NCBI GenBank assembly: GCA_036264255.1
Contig: DATARI010000185.1
Location: 1-32,568 of the forward strand
Reading direction: 5' to 3'
Source: DASZIT01 sp036264255
GTDB taxonomy: Bacteria > Actinomycetota > Acidimicrobiia > Acidimicrobiales > RAAP-2
Length of the DNA stretch: 32,568 nt
Below, piece after piece: positions 8,211 to 15,534 of this stretch. The notes beneath the pieces were generated by a model. The model searched no databases. It saw only the letters and a list, made by a program, of their open reading frames with translations, and was not told the DNA's origin. The position numbers and the translations under genes were made by a program. How positions within the stretch are numbered: the first letter of the stretch is position 1; every line of letters starts with the position of its first letter.

Positions 8211-10097
8211 GTGACCACCAAGCCACCCATGGAGATCGCCACCCTCCCCGAACCGGCTTTGGTGCCCGCCCCCGTCGGGGGGCCGTTGCTACCCCCCGCC
8301 GAGGATCCCGGTTGGTTCCGCCGGGCTGTCTTCTACGAGGTGTTCATCCGCGGCTTCTTCGACGCCAACGACGACGGCACCGGTGACCTCCCGGGTCTGA
8401 CCGCCAAGCTCGACTATCTCCAGTGGCTCGGCGTCGACTGCCTCTGGCTGCTGCCCTTCTACGACTCGCCGCTTCGGGACGGCGGCTACGACATCAGCGA
8501 CTACTACTCGGTCCACCCCGACTACGGCACCGTCGAGGACCTCCAGAAACTTCTCAGCGAGGCCCATGCCCGGGGGATGCGGGTCATCGCCGACCTGGTC
8601 ATCAACCACACCAGCGACCAGCATCCGTGGTTCCTCGAGTCCCGCCGGGACCGCACCAACCCCCGTGCCGACTGGTACGTGTGGAACGACGACGATCAGC
8701 GCTGGCCGGAGGCCCGGGTGGTGTTCGTCGACGCCGAGCGTTCGAACTGGGCCTACGACCAGCAGCGGGAGCAGTACTACTGGCACCGCTTCTACGGGCA
8801 TCAGCCCGACCTCAACTACGCCAACCCGGAAGTGGCCGACGCCATGCTCGACGTGGTCCGGTTCTGGCTCGATCTCGGACTCGACGGGTTCCGCCTCGAC
8901 GCGGTGCCCTTCCTGTTCCAGGCGGACGGGACGTCGGGGGAGAATCTTCCCGAGACCCACGCGTTCATCCGCCGGGTGCGGGCCGAGCTCGACGCCAACT
9001 ACCCGGGCCGGATCCTGCTGGCCGAAGCCAACGGATGGCCGGCGGATGTCGCCGACTACTTCGGCGACGGCGACGAGTGCCACCTGTGCTTCCATTTCCC
9101 GCTGATGCCTCGCCTGTTCATGGCGGTGCGCCGTGAGCAGCGCTATCCGATCACCGAGATCTTGGCCCAGACCCCCGACGCCCCCGCCGGCAGCCAATGG
9201 GCGATCTTCCTCCGCAACCACGACGAGCTGACCCTGGAGATGGTGTCGGAGGAGGACCGCGACTACCTGTTCTCCGAGTACGCCAAGGATCCCCGGATGA
9301 AGCGGCACATGGGTATCGGACGCCGGCTGGCCCCCCTCCTCGACCGTGACCGCCGGCTGACCGAGCTGCTCTACTCGCTGCTGCTGACCCTTCCCGGCAG
9401 CCCGGTCCTGTACTACGGGGACGAGTTGCAGATGGGTGACAACCTCTACCTGGGCGACCGCGACTCGGTGCGGACCCCCATGCAGTGGACCCCGGACCGG
9501 AACGGAGGATTCAGCCGGGCCGACTTCGCTCAGCTCTACCTCCCCCCGCTGATGGACCCGGTCTACGGCTTCGCCGCCGTCAACGTGGAAGCCCAGCAGC
9601 GGAACCCGAGCTCGTTCCTCCACTGGCTCCGGCGGATGCTGGCGGTGCGCCGCCAGTTCTCGTTGTTCGGCACCGGGTCCTTCGAGGCCCTCCCCTGTGC
9701 CAACCCGTCGGTGCTGGCCTACGTGCGCTCGACGCCGGTGGGGGAGGACGACGCCGAGCGGGGCCCCGGAGTCACCATGGACGGTGCCTCGGCCGCCGAG
9801 GTCGGACCGGACGGCTACCTGGCCCCGGGCGAGGACCCCGAGGAAATCAACCCGCTGCTCTGCATCCACAACCTGAGCCGGTTCTCCCAACCGGCCGATC
9901 TGTATTTGGGCAGGTGGGCGGGCCGCCAGCCCGTGGAACTGCTGGGCCGGGTACCGTTTCCCATTGTGGGTACCGAACCGTATCCGGTCACGATGGCCCC
10001 CTACGGGTACCAATTGTTCGAACTGGTGGAACCGATCCAGACGTTGGCCGGCGAGCTCCTGCTGTCCGGGGAGCTCCCGCTGGAGGGGTCGCTGTGA
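8211..10097 (+). CDS. treS: Trehalose synthase (maltose alpha-D-glucosyltransferase)
   Basis: GH13 enzyme interconverting maltose and trehalose, acting in the cytoplasm. The 628-aa protein carries the TreS N-terminus (WFRRAVFYEVFIRGFFDAN). The GH13 catalytic residues are nucleophile Asp230 in GFRLDAVPF, acid/base Glu272 in LLAEANGW, and Asp338 in LRNHDELTLEM. The DADNLYLGDRDSVRTPMQW-like segment near residue 415 is typical of TreS. Start GTG 8211 gives a 30-residue Pro-rich extension before the catalytic domain. The GTGA overlap with the maltokinase-like gene shows coupling, so maltose made from trehalose can be phosphorylated to maltose-1-phosphate for the GlgE alpha-glucan route. glgE itself is not in the window. 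Confidence 0.95.
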   Translation: MTTKPPMEIATLPEPALVPAPVGGPLLPPAEDPGWFRRAVFYEVFIRGFFDANDDGTGDLPGLTAKLDYLQWLGVDCLWLLPFYDSPLRDGGYDISDYYSVHPDYGTVEDLQKLLSEAHARGMRVIADLVINHTSDQHPWFLESRRDRTNPRADWYVWNDDDQRWPEARVVFVDAERSNWAYDQQREQYYWHRFYGHQPDLNYANPEVADAMLDVVRFWLDLGLDGFRLDAVPFLFQADGTSGENLPETHAFIRRVRAELDANYPGRILLAEANGWPADVADYFGDGDECHLCFHFPLMPRLFMAVRREQRYPITEILAQTPDAPAGSQWAIFLRNHDELTLEMVSEEDRDYLFSEYAKDPRMKRHMGIGRRLAPLLDRDRRLTELLYSLLLTLPGSPVLYYGDELQMGDNLYLGDRDSVRTPMQWTPDRNGGFSRADFAQLYLPPLMDPVYGFAAVNVEAQQRNPSSFLHWLRRMLAVRRQFSLFGTGSFEALPCANPSVLAYVRSTPVGEDDAERGPGVTMDGASAAEVGPDGYLAPGEDPEEINPLLCIHNLSRFSQPADLYLGRWAGRQPVELLGRVPFPIVGTEPYPVTMAPYGYQLFELVEPIQTLAGELLLSGELPLEGSL

Positions 10098-11473
10098 GTT
10101 GGGCGGAGACCGGACTGGTGGTGGAGGAACTCCCGGCCTCCACCTATCCCGCCCTCCGCGAGCTGGTGGCCGCCTTCGCCAGTCACCGGAGCCGGTGGGA
10201 CGCCGAGGAACAGCCGGCGGTGGTGGCCGGTGGGGATGCCCTGTCCGCCGGCGAGGAGTTGCTCTCCGACGTCAACCCGGACTCGGTCGCCATCCGGAGC
10301 GCCGATGTGGTGCGCCGGGGACGGCCGGGCCTCATCAGCGTGATCGCCGAGGTCCCCGGCCGATTGGTCCACGCCGTCCTCGGCCTCCGATCCCCCGGCG
10401 ACGAGGTGCAGTTCCTCGCCGATGCCGACGACTCGCCGCTCGGCATCTTCGAGGACGCCGAGGGGCTGGCGGTCGTGTTCGATGCCACCGCCGACTCCGA
10501 ACTGATGCTGTGCCTGTTGGAGGCGGTGGGCGGTTCGAGCGGCGACTTCGACCGGGTGCGCCGGATCGCGGTCACCGACGAGACGGTGTCGGTCACCTTC
10601 GACGACCGGGTGGCGTTCACCATCTACCAGCAGCTGCCCGAAGACCTCGGACCTCATCCCGGCCTCGAGCTGTTCCTCGCCCTCGACGCGGTCGGCTTCA
10701 ACCACCTCCTGGCTCCCATCGCGGTGTGGCGCCGGGGACGAACCGACCTCGGCATCGTGCGGGAATACCAGACCGGCAACACCGGGGGATGGTCGCTCGC
10801 CCTCACCTCCTTGCGGGATCTCTATGCCGCCGGCGGCGAGCCCGAACGGGCGGGGGGCGACTTCGCCGCCGAGGCCCGCCGCCTCGGCACCATGACCGCC
10901 CGGATGCACCTCGGGCTCGACCGGGCCTTCGGGCGCCAGCTCGGGGACATCTCCGCCTGGGTGACCGAGGTCGAGGACGCGGTGCGGTTGGTCGACCCCG
11001 AGCTGCTGGCGACCGACACGGTCGCCACCCTGCTGGGCGAGCTGCGGTCTTCGAACACCCGGTGCGCCGCCATCCGGACCCACGGCGACTTCCACCTCGG
11101 CCGGGTGTCCCGAAACGACCTGGGGTGGTATGTGCTCGACTTCTCACCCGGCGGACGGTCGGAATTCACCGCCGGGGTGATGACCGCCGACGGGGCGGAC
11201 TTCCGGTCGCCGATGGCCGACGTGGCCGACATGCTCTGGTCGTTCCACCATGTGGCGGTGGTCGCCGCCGCCGAACGCGACCCCTACGGGCGTCTGGGCC
11301 TGAGCGAACTGGGCCATGCCTGGGAGGTGCGGAACCGACGGGCGTTCCTGGCCGAGTATCTGGCCACCCCCGGGATCGGCGCCCTGGTGCCCCCGTCCCG
11401 GGACATGGTGCGGAACCTGGCTGCCGCCTTCGAGTTGGAGCGGTCCGCCTCGATGATGGCCCTGCGGATCTGA
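10094..11473 (+). CDS. mak: Maltokinase-like protein (Mak/Pep2 family)
   Basis: Predicted ATP-dependent kinase making maltose-1-phosphate, partner of TreS. GTG 10094 overlaps the treS stop (GTGA) and gives 459 aa, the usual Mak length. An N-terminal beta-rich cap is followed by the aminoglycoside-phosphotransferase-like fold with the catalytic loop THGDFHLGRV (Asp332) and the metal-binding VLDF (Asp349). Known maltokinases read DFEGEP after this Asp; here it is DFSPGG followed by a longer loop. The family is clear, but substrate choice is less certain than for canonical Mak. pfkA follows after 12 bases. Confidence 0.85.
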   Translation: MSWAETGLVVEELPASTYPALRELVAAFASHRSRWDAEEQPAVVAGGDALSAGEELLSDVNPDSVAIRSADVVRRGRPGLISVIAEVPGRLVHAVLGLRSPGDEVQFLADADDSPLGIFEDAEGLAVVFDATADSELMLCLLEAVGGSSGDFDRVRRIAVTDETVSVTFDDRVAFTIYQQLPEDLGPHPGLELFLALDAVGFNHLLAPIAVWRRGRTDLGIVREYQTGNTGGWSLALTSLRDLYAAGGEPERAGGDFAAEARRLGTMTARMHLGLDRAFGRQLGDISAWVTEVEDAVRLVDPELLATDTVATLLGELRSSNTRCAAIRTHGDFHLGRVSRNDLGWYVLDFSPGGRSEFTAGVMTADGADFRSPMADVADMLWSFHHVAVVAAAERDPYGRLGLSELGHAWEVRNRRAFLAEYLATPGIGALVPPSRDMVRNLAAAFELERSASMMALRI

Positions 11474-11485
11474 GGGTGCGCTGAC

Positions 11486-12538
11486 ATGCGGGTAGGGATC
11501 CTCACCGGGGGTGGCGACTGCCCCGGCCTCAACGCGGTGATCCGGGCGGTGGTCCTCGGCGGCGCGGTCCGCCACCAGGACGAAGCGGTCGGCTTCCTGG
11601 ACGGCTGGCGGGGAGTGATCGAAGGTGCCGCCGTCCCGTTGACGGCCGACGAGTGCCGCGGGATCCTGTCCCGGGGGGGGACGATCCTCGGATCGTCCCG
11701 CACCAACCCGTTCGCCACCGACGAAGGCCCGGATCTGGTCCTGTCCACCGTCAAACGGATGGGGATCGACGCCCTGGTGGCCATCGGGGGCGACGACACC
11801 CTGGGGGCCGCCGACCGGCTGGCCGGCCGGGGCCTCCGGGTGGTGGGAGTGCCGAAGACCATCGACAACGACCTGTCGGGCACCGAGGTGACGTTCGGGT
11901 TCGACACCGCGGTGCAGGTGGCCACCGAGGCCATCGACCGCCTCCAGACCACCGCCGAGTCCCACCATCGGGTCATGGTCTGCGAGGTGATGGGGCGCAA
12001 CGTCGGCCACATCGCGGTGCACGCCGGCCTGGCCGGGGGAGCCGCGGAGATCCTCATCCCCGAAGAGCCGTTCTCCATCGACGCGGTCTGCCAACGCCTC
12101 CGGGCCCGGCATTCCGGCGGCCGCTTCTTCTCCACCCTGGTGGTGGCCGAAGGCGCCCTCCCCCGGGACGAGACCGCGGCGGTGGCGGCCAAGGGCGCCC
12201 GGGTGCCCTTCGCTGGCACCGATCAGTTCGGCCACGCCCGGCTCGGCGGCATCGGCGGGTGGCTGGCTCAGGAGATCGAGCGTCGCACCGGCTACGAGGC
12301 ACGGGCCACGGTGCTGGGGCACATCCAGCGGGGTGGGTCCCCGACCGCCTACGACCGGGTCCTGGCCACCCGGTTCGGAGCCGCCGCCCTCCAGGCGGTG
12401 CACGACGGCGAGTTCGGGACGATGGTGGCGCTCCAGGCGGGGGACATCGTGCGCATCCCGCTCTCGGAGGCGGCGGGGAAGCCGAAGCTGGTCGACCCCC
12501 GGCTCTACCGGGATGTGGCCGGGCTGTACCTCGGCTGA
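11486..12538 (+). CDS. pfkA: 6-phosphofructokinase, predicted pyrophosphate-dependent
   Basis: Phosphorylates fructose-6-phosphate to fructose-1,6-bisphosphate. The 350-aa protein begins MRVGILTGGGDCPGLNAVIR and has the substrate loop PKTIDNDLSGTEVTFGFDTA, MGRNVGHIAVHAG and HIQRGGSPTAYDR. Two residues that set the phosphate donor are diagnostic: position 104 is Asp (GGDDTLG) and position 124 is Lys (PKTIDND). Gly at both positions marks ATP enzymes such as E. coli PfkA; Asp104 with Lys124 marks PPi-dependent enzymes such as that of Amycolatopsis methanolica. The reaction would then be reversible. It is the last gene of the treS-mak-pfkA operon and converges with galT 19 bases away. Confidence 0.93.
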   Translation: MRVGILTGGGDCPGLNAVIRAVVLGGAVRHQDEAVGFLDGWRGVIEGAAVPLTADECRGILSRGGTILGSSRTNPFATDEGPDLVLSTVKRMGIDALVAIGGDDTLGAADRLAGRGLRVVGVPKTIDNDLSGTEVTFGFDTAVQVATEAIDRLQTTAESHHRVMVCEVMGRNVGHIAVHAGLAGGAAEILIPEEPFSIDAVCQRLRARHSGGRFFSTLVVAEGALPRDETAAVAAKGARVPFAGTDQFGHARLGGIGGWLAQEIERRTGYEARATVLGHIQRGGSPTAYDRVLATRFGAAALQAVHDGEFGTMVALQAGDIVRIPLSEAAGKPKLVDPRLYRDVAGLYLG

Positions 12539-12557
12539 CGGCGGAGGTCGGGGCCGG

Positions 12558-13610
12558 TCAGCGGCTGGAAGAGACCGGCACCCGGACTTTCAGCTCCTCG
12601 GCCGCCTGCTCGGGATTCTTGATGTTGATGAGCACCCCGGTGCCGAGTTCGAAACCGGCCACCGTGCTCAGCTTCGGCACCACGTGGACGTGCCAGTGGT
12701 ACGGCTCGGGGGCCCGGTAGGGGGCGGAGTGGAAGACGAGGTTGTAGGCCACGTCGCCGACCACGTCCCGGAGGCTGCCGAGGGTCTCGCGTAGCGCTTT
12801 GCCCACCGCCTTCAGGTCCCCGGGCGGGCTGTGGTGGAGGTGGGGGCAGTGGGTGCGGGGGATGATCATCATCTCGTAGGGCGAGCCGCTCCAGAACGGG
12901 CAGATGACCAACACCCGCTCGTCGGCGTAGACCACCCGGTGGCCGACGTTCTCCTCGGCGTCGGCGGCGGTGCAGAGGAGGCAGCGTCCGGCGAACCGGG
13001 CGAAGCCGGCCTGCTCCTCGACCAGCTCGCGGGGGACGAACGACATCCCCAACAGCTGTCCGTGCGGGTGATCGACCGAGGCGCCCGCCTCCCGTCCGGA
13101 GTTGACGATGGCCTGGGTGTAGCGGAGGCCGGGAACGGTCGAGTGCTCCTCGATGCGATCACGGATGGCGGCCATCACCAACCCGGTCTGGTCGTCGCTC
13201 AGGTTCGACCACCGCTTGTCGTGGTCGGGGGAGATGACCAGCACCTCGTGGATGCCACCGGCGGTGGCCTGGGTGAACACCGGCCCGCGGTTGGTGACCA
13301 CGAAGGGCTCGTCGCCGTCGAAGGCGGGGTAGAGGTTGGGGACCACCCGCACCAGCCAGCCGCCCTCCGGGCCGTAGGTTTCCAGGGCGGGGGCGGAGGC
13401 CTCCTCGTTGCCGGGGCAGAACGGGCAGGGGCGGGAGGTGTCGGCCTGGGTCGTCGCCATGGGTGAGAAGGCCATGGGCCGGTTGGCCCGGTCGGTACTC
13501 ACTACTACCCATCGGCCGGTGAGAGGATCGAGGCGGAGTTGGTTCATCTGCTGTGGTGGTGTCCCATGAGGTTGGTGTTCGGGATCGAAGCTGGTCAGGC
13601 TCGATGTCAC
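12558..13610 (-). CDS. galT: Galactose-1-phosphate uridylyltransferase
   Basis: Histidine-triad-like nucleotidyltransferase of the Leloir pathway, exchanging UMP between UDP-glucose and galactose-1-phosphate. It has zinc-binding CPFC (62-65 from the upstream start), the catalytic DHPHGQ loop with the nucleophilic His, a second Cys pair (CLLC), and the C-terminal HWHVHVVP. From GTG 13610 it has 350 aa. An in-frame ATG at 13547 gives 329 aa beginning NQLRLDPLTGRWVVVST, exactly at the conserved core. Neither start has a Shine-Dalgarno, so the true start is undecided. No galK or galE lies nearby, so its substrate could be another sugar-1-phosphate. Confidence 0.9.
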   Translation of the reverse strand: MTSSLTSFDPEHQPHGTPPQQMNQLRLDPLTGRWVVVSTDRANRPMAFSPMATTQADTSRPCPFCPGNEEASAPALETYGPEGGWLVRVVPNLYPAFDGDEPFVVTNRGPVFTQATAGGIHEVLVISPDHDKRWSNLSDDQTGLVMAAIRDRIEEHSTVPGLRYTQAIVNSGREAGASVDHPHGQLLGMSFVPRELVEEQAGFARFAGRCLLCTAADAEENVGHRVVYADERVLVICPFWSGSPYEMMIIPRTHCPHLHHSPPGDLKAVGKALRETLGSLRDVVGDVAYNLVFHSAPYRAPEPYHWHVHVVPKLSTVAGFELGTGVLINIKNPEQAAEELKVRVPVSSSR

Positions 13611-13771
13611 CTAGGTTGTATCGGCAGGTTGCCGGTAATTCCTGAGTGGGTTGGGTTTGGGTTGTACGCCTCCAACGTAGCAATCTCCGGGGCAAAGGTG
13701 GCGCAGGGGGGCTCGGTTCGAAGTGGCCGGCGCTGAGGCGTTCCCTGGCCGGCCCGGGGTTCGCCGGGTGA

Positions 13772-13777
13772 AAGAAT
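13772..13777 (+). promoter_or_regulatory. Possible leaderless -10 box of the DUF2269-like gene
   Basis: AAGAAT (4 of 6 to TATAAT) ends 7 bases before ATG 13785, which has no Shine-Dalgarno. The 174-base gap to galT otherwise shows GC-rich inverted repeats and three GGGTT-type repeats (about 13648-13663) but no gene. Confidence 0.3.
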
Positions 13778-13784
13778 CGTTGGA

Positions 13785-14297
13785 ATGCCACCCTTCCCGC
13801 CCGGCATCGTCGCGCTGGTGGCCGTCTCGGTCAACCGGGGCGCCGCCTACGAGGTGGTGGTGCTCGCCCACGTCCTGGCCGCAGTGATCGGGTTCGGCGC
13901 GGTCGGGGTGGCCGGCGCCTACGCCATGGTGCTCGGCCGCCGTAGGCCGCCGTCCGAGTCAGCGGTGAGGTACTACCGCCCGGGGGTGAACTGGGCCGGG
14001 CGGATCCTGTTCGTGGTGCCCATCCTCGGGTTCGTCCTCATCGGGATGAGCCACGGCCCCAACGGCTACGGGCTCGCCGACGCGTGGGTGATGATCGGGC
14101 TGGCGCTGTGGTTGCTGGCGGCACTGGGCGCCGAGATGGTGCTGTGGCCGACGGAGCGGGAGCTTCAGCAGCTGGTGGCAACGGGGGGTTGGGACTCCGG
14201 TGCCCACCGGTCGTTGACCCGCCGGGTGGTGTGGACCTCGGCCGCGCTGACCGCCGTCTTCGTGGCGGCCATGGTCATCATGGTGGCCAAGCCCTGA
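13785..14297 (+). CDS. Small integral membrane protein, DUF2269-like
   Basis: The 170-aa protein has four predicted membrane segments: about residues 20-48 (VVVLAHVLAAVIGFGAVG and on), 70-88 (ILFVVPILGFVLIGM), 98-118 (AWVMIGLALWLLAALGAEM) and 147-168 (WTSAALTAVFVAAMVIMV). Segment order, the HVLAA start and the loop RYYRPGVNWAGRILFVVP resemble the DUF2269 family of uncharacterised four-helix membrane proteins. No function is known. It probably has its own promoter and is followed 24 bases later by the stress-type promoter of the next gene. Confidence 0.65.
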   Translation: MPPFPPGIVALVAVSVNRGAAYEVVVLAHVLAAVIGFGAVGVAGAYAMVLGRRRPPSESAVRYYRPGVNWAGRILFVVPILGFVLIGMSHGPNGYGLADAWVMIGLALWLLAALGAEMVLWPTERELQQLVATGGWDSGAHRSLTRRVVWTSAALTAVFVAAMVIMVAKP

Positions 14298-14320
14298 ATG
14301 ATCCCGCCGGTCTTCCCAAC

Positions 14321-14347
14321 GGTTTCGTTGGTGGGCACCCCGGGCAT
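14321..14347 (+). promoter_or_regulatory. SigF/SigB-like stress promoter
   Basis: GGTTTC (14321-14326), a 15-base spacer, then GGGCAT (14342-14347) matches the general-stress consensus GGTTT-N15-17-GGGTA(T) of actinobacterial SigF/SigB sigma factors. The predicted transcript would have a leader of about 80 bases with a good Shine-Dalgarno (GGGGAGGG, 14421-14428) before the hydrophilin gene. Confidence 0.5.
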
Positions 14348-14431
14348 AAAAGGGACCCCGGCGGCAGTCAGCCGGTCAGCATTTGGAAAAGAAGGGGAAC
14401 CACACAACACAACGACCCATGGGGAGGGACA

Positions 14432-14833
14432 ATGGACGACGAAACGACCAATCCGCCAAAGGCAGATCGCATCGGGAACGATTTCCACGAAGGGGACAAT
14501 CCGAATCCCGGGGGCGACATCGACACGGGCGACAGCCGGGTGCCGCCCTACGAGGGAAGAAGCAAAGGCACGAACGAGCGCTCCGCGGGTCCGGGGCGGA
14601 TGTTGGACGGCGAGGACCCGCCAGAGGCCGCCACCCAACCGGAGTCCAAAGCGGGACCTCGCCCCGATGCCGCGGAGGCGCCTCCCAATGTCGGCGAAAG
14701 TGTCAACCGGCACGGTGAGGATGTGGTCAAGCAGGAGGGCAAGGAGCCCGGTCGCACGGAAGAAGGCGAGACTGACGGCGCCGCTAACCGGCCGTCGGGC
14801 TCCTCGACTTCTCGGGACCAGAGTGGCGTCTAG
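14432..14833 (+). CDS. Hydrophilin-like disordered protein
   Basis: The 133-aa protein is almost entirely polar: rich in Gly, Pro, Glu, Asp, Arg, Ser and Thr, with no Cys or Trp, one Phe and one Tyr. It has no predicted fold, signal peptide or membrane segment. Such composition is that of hydrophilins and other desiccation or osmotic stress proteins. ATG 14432 has a strong Shine-Dalgarno 4-6 bases upstream and a SigF/SigB-like promoter further up, which fits stress induction. An open frame continues upstream in phase but overlaps the membrane-protein gene and lacks a better start. Base use is less GC-rich than in neighbouring genes. No family is recognised. Confidence 0.7.
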   Translation: MDDETTNPPKADRIGNDFHEGDNPNPGGDIDTGDSRVPPYEGRSKGTNERSAGPGRMLDGEDPPEAATQPESKAGPRPDAAEAPPNVGESVNRHGEDVVKQEGKEPGRTEEGETDGAANRPSGSSTSRDQSGV

Positions 14834-14866
14834 CTGCTAGTACCTGGAGAAGTTCTCGAAAGTCGG

Positions 14867-15523
14867 TCAACCGTCGATGAACGTGCGTAACACCGCGCGG
14901 GCTTCCTCGGTCCGCCCCTGGCGGACCAGCGGGACCACCTGGGAATCGAGGATCGCCCCCCAGTCGAGCGACTCGGTCGACCGGCCGGCGCCCTTCACCA
15001 GTGAGCGAGCCTGGTCGAGCAGCTCGGCCACCACCGCCACGTCGAAGTCGACGGTGGCCGCCAGCCGGGTCCGGAGCCACCCGGCCAAGGCGGGGCTCGA
15101 TCCCCCGGTGGAGATCGCCACGGTCACGTTCCCGACGCGGTGCACGGCCGGCAGCAGGAAGCTGCAGTTGTCGACATCGTCGGCGCTGTTGACCCAGACC
15201 CCGGCGGCGTCGGCGTCGGCGAACACCGCGTGGTCGATGTCGGGCCGTCCGGTGGCGGTGACCACCAACCGGTAGTCGGCGGCCTCCGGGCTCCGATAGG
15301 GGCGGGTCTCGATCGTCAAGAGGGCAGTGGTGTCCCGGGTGCCCAGGCCGACACCCAGGGCGTGGATGACGTCACTGACGTCGGGGGCGACCACCGTCAC
15401 CAGGGCGCCGCAGTCGAGGAGCCCCTCGACCTTGCGGGCGGCGACCGCCCCACCCCCGACCACCAGGCATCGCCGTCCTGAGACCACCAGCGACACCGGG
15501 TATAGCGGGACAGGGGAGGCCAT
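14867..15523 (-). CDS. Precorrin-2 dehydrogenase / sirohydrochlorin ferrochelatase (siroheme synthase N-domain)
   Basis: Completes siroheme, the cofactor of sulfite reductase, by NAD-dependent oxidation of precorrin-2 and probably iron insertion (Met8p/CysG N-terminal type). The 218-aa protein has the Rossmann motif GGGAVAARK (23-31), then WVNSADDVDNCSFLLPA containing the conserved Asp, and AISTGGSSPALAGWLR. It lacks the CysG methyltransferase half, so the uroporphyrinogen methyltransferase must come from another gene. ATG 15523 lies 11 bases after the cysN stop, so it is in the cysD-cysN operon. The same frame stays open upstream into cysN, but only this ATG gives a family-like N-terminus. 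Confidence 0.9.
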   Translation of the reverse strand: MASPVPLYPVSLVVSGRRCLVVGGGAVAARKVEGLLDCGALVTVVAPDVSDVIHALGVGLGTRDTTALLTIETRPYRSPEAADYRLVVTATGRPDIDHAVFADADAAGVWVNSADDVDNCSFLLPAVHRVGNVTVAISTGGSSPALAGWLRTRLAATVDFDVAVVAELLDQARSLVKGAGRSTESLDWGAILDSQVVPLVRQGRTEEARAVLRTFIDG

Positions 15524-15534
15524 CGCCGTCCCGA

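Noticed and set aside
8289..10013. Minus-strand open frame opposite treS
   Set aside because: Shadow frame: treS is certain and this frame shows no motif.
13648..13663. G-run repeat (GGGTTGGGTTTGGG) as a possible G-quadruplex
   Set aside because: Only three GGG runs are present, so a standard four-run quadruplex cannot form from it alone.
13539..13736. 65-codon plus-strand frame in the galT promoter region
   Set aside because: It overlaps the start of galT, has no Shine-Dalgarno or -10 box, and its sequence resembles nothing known.
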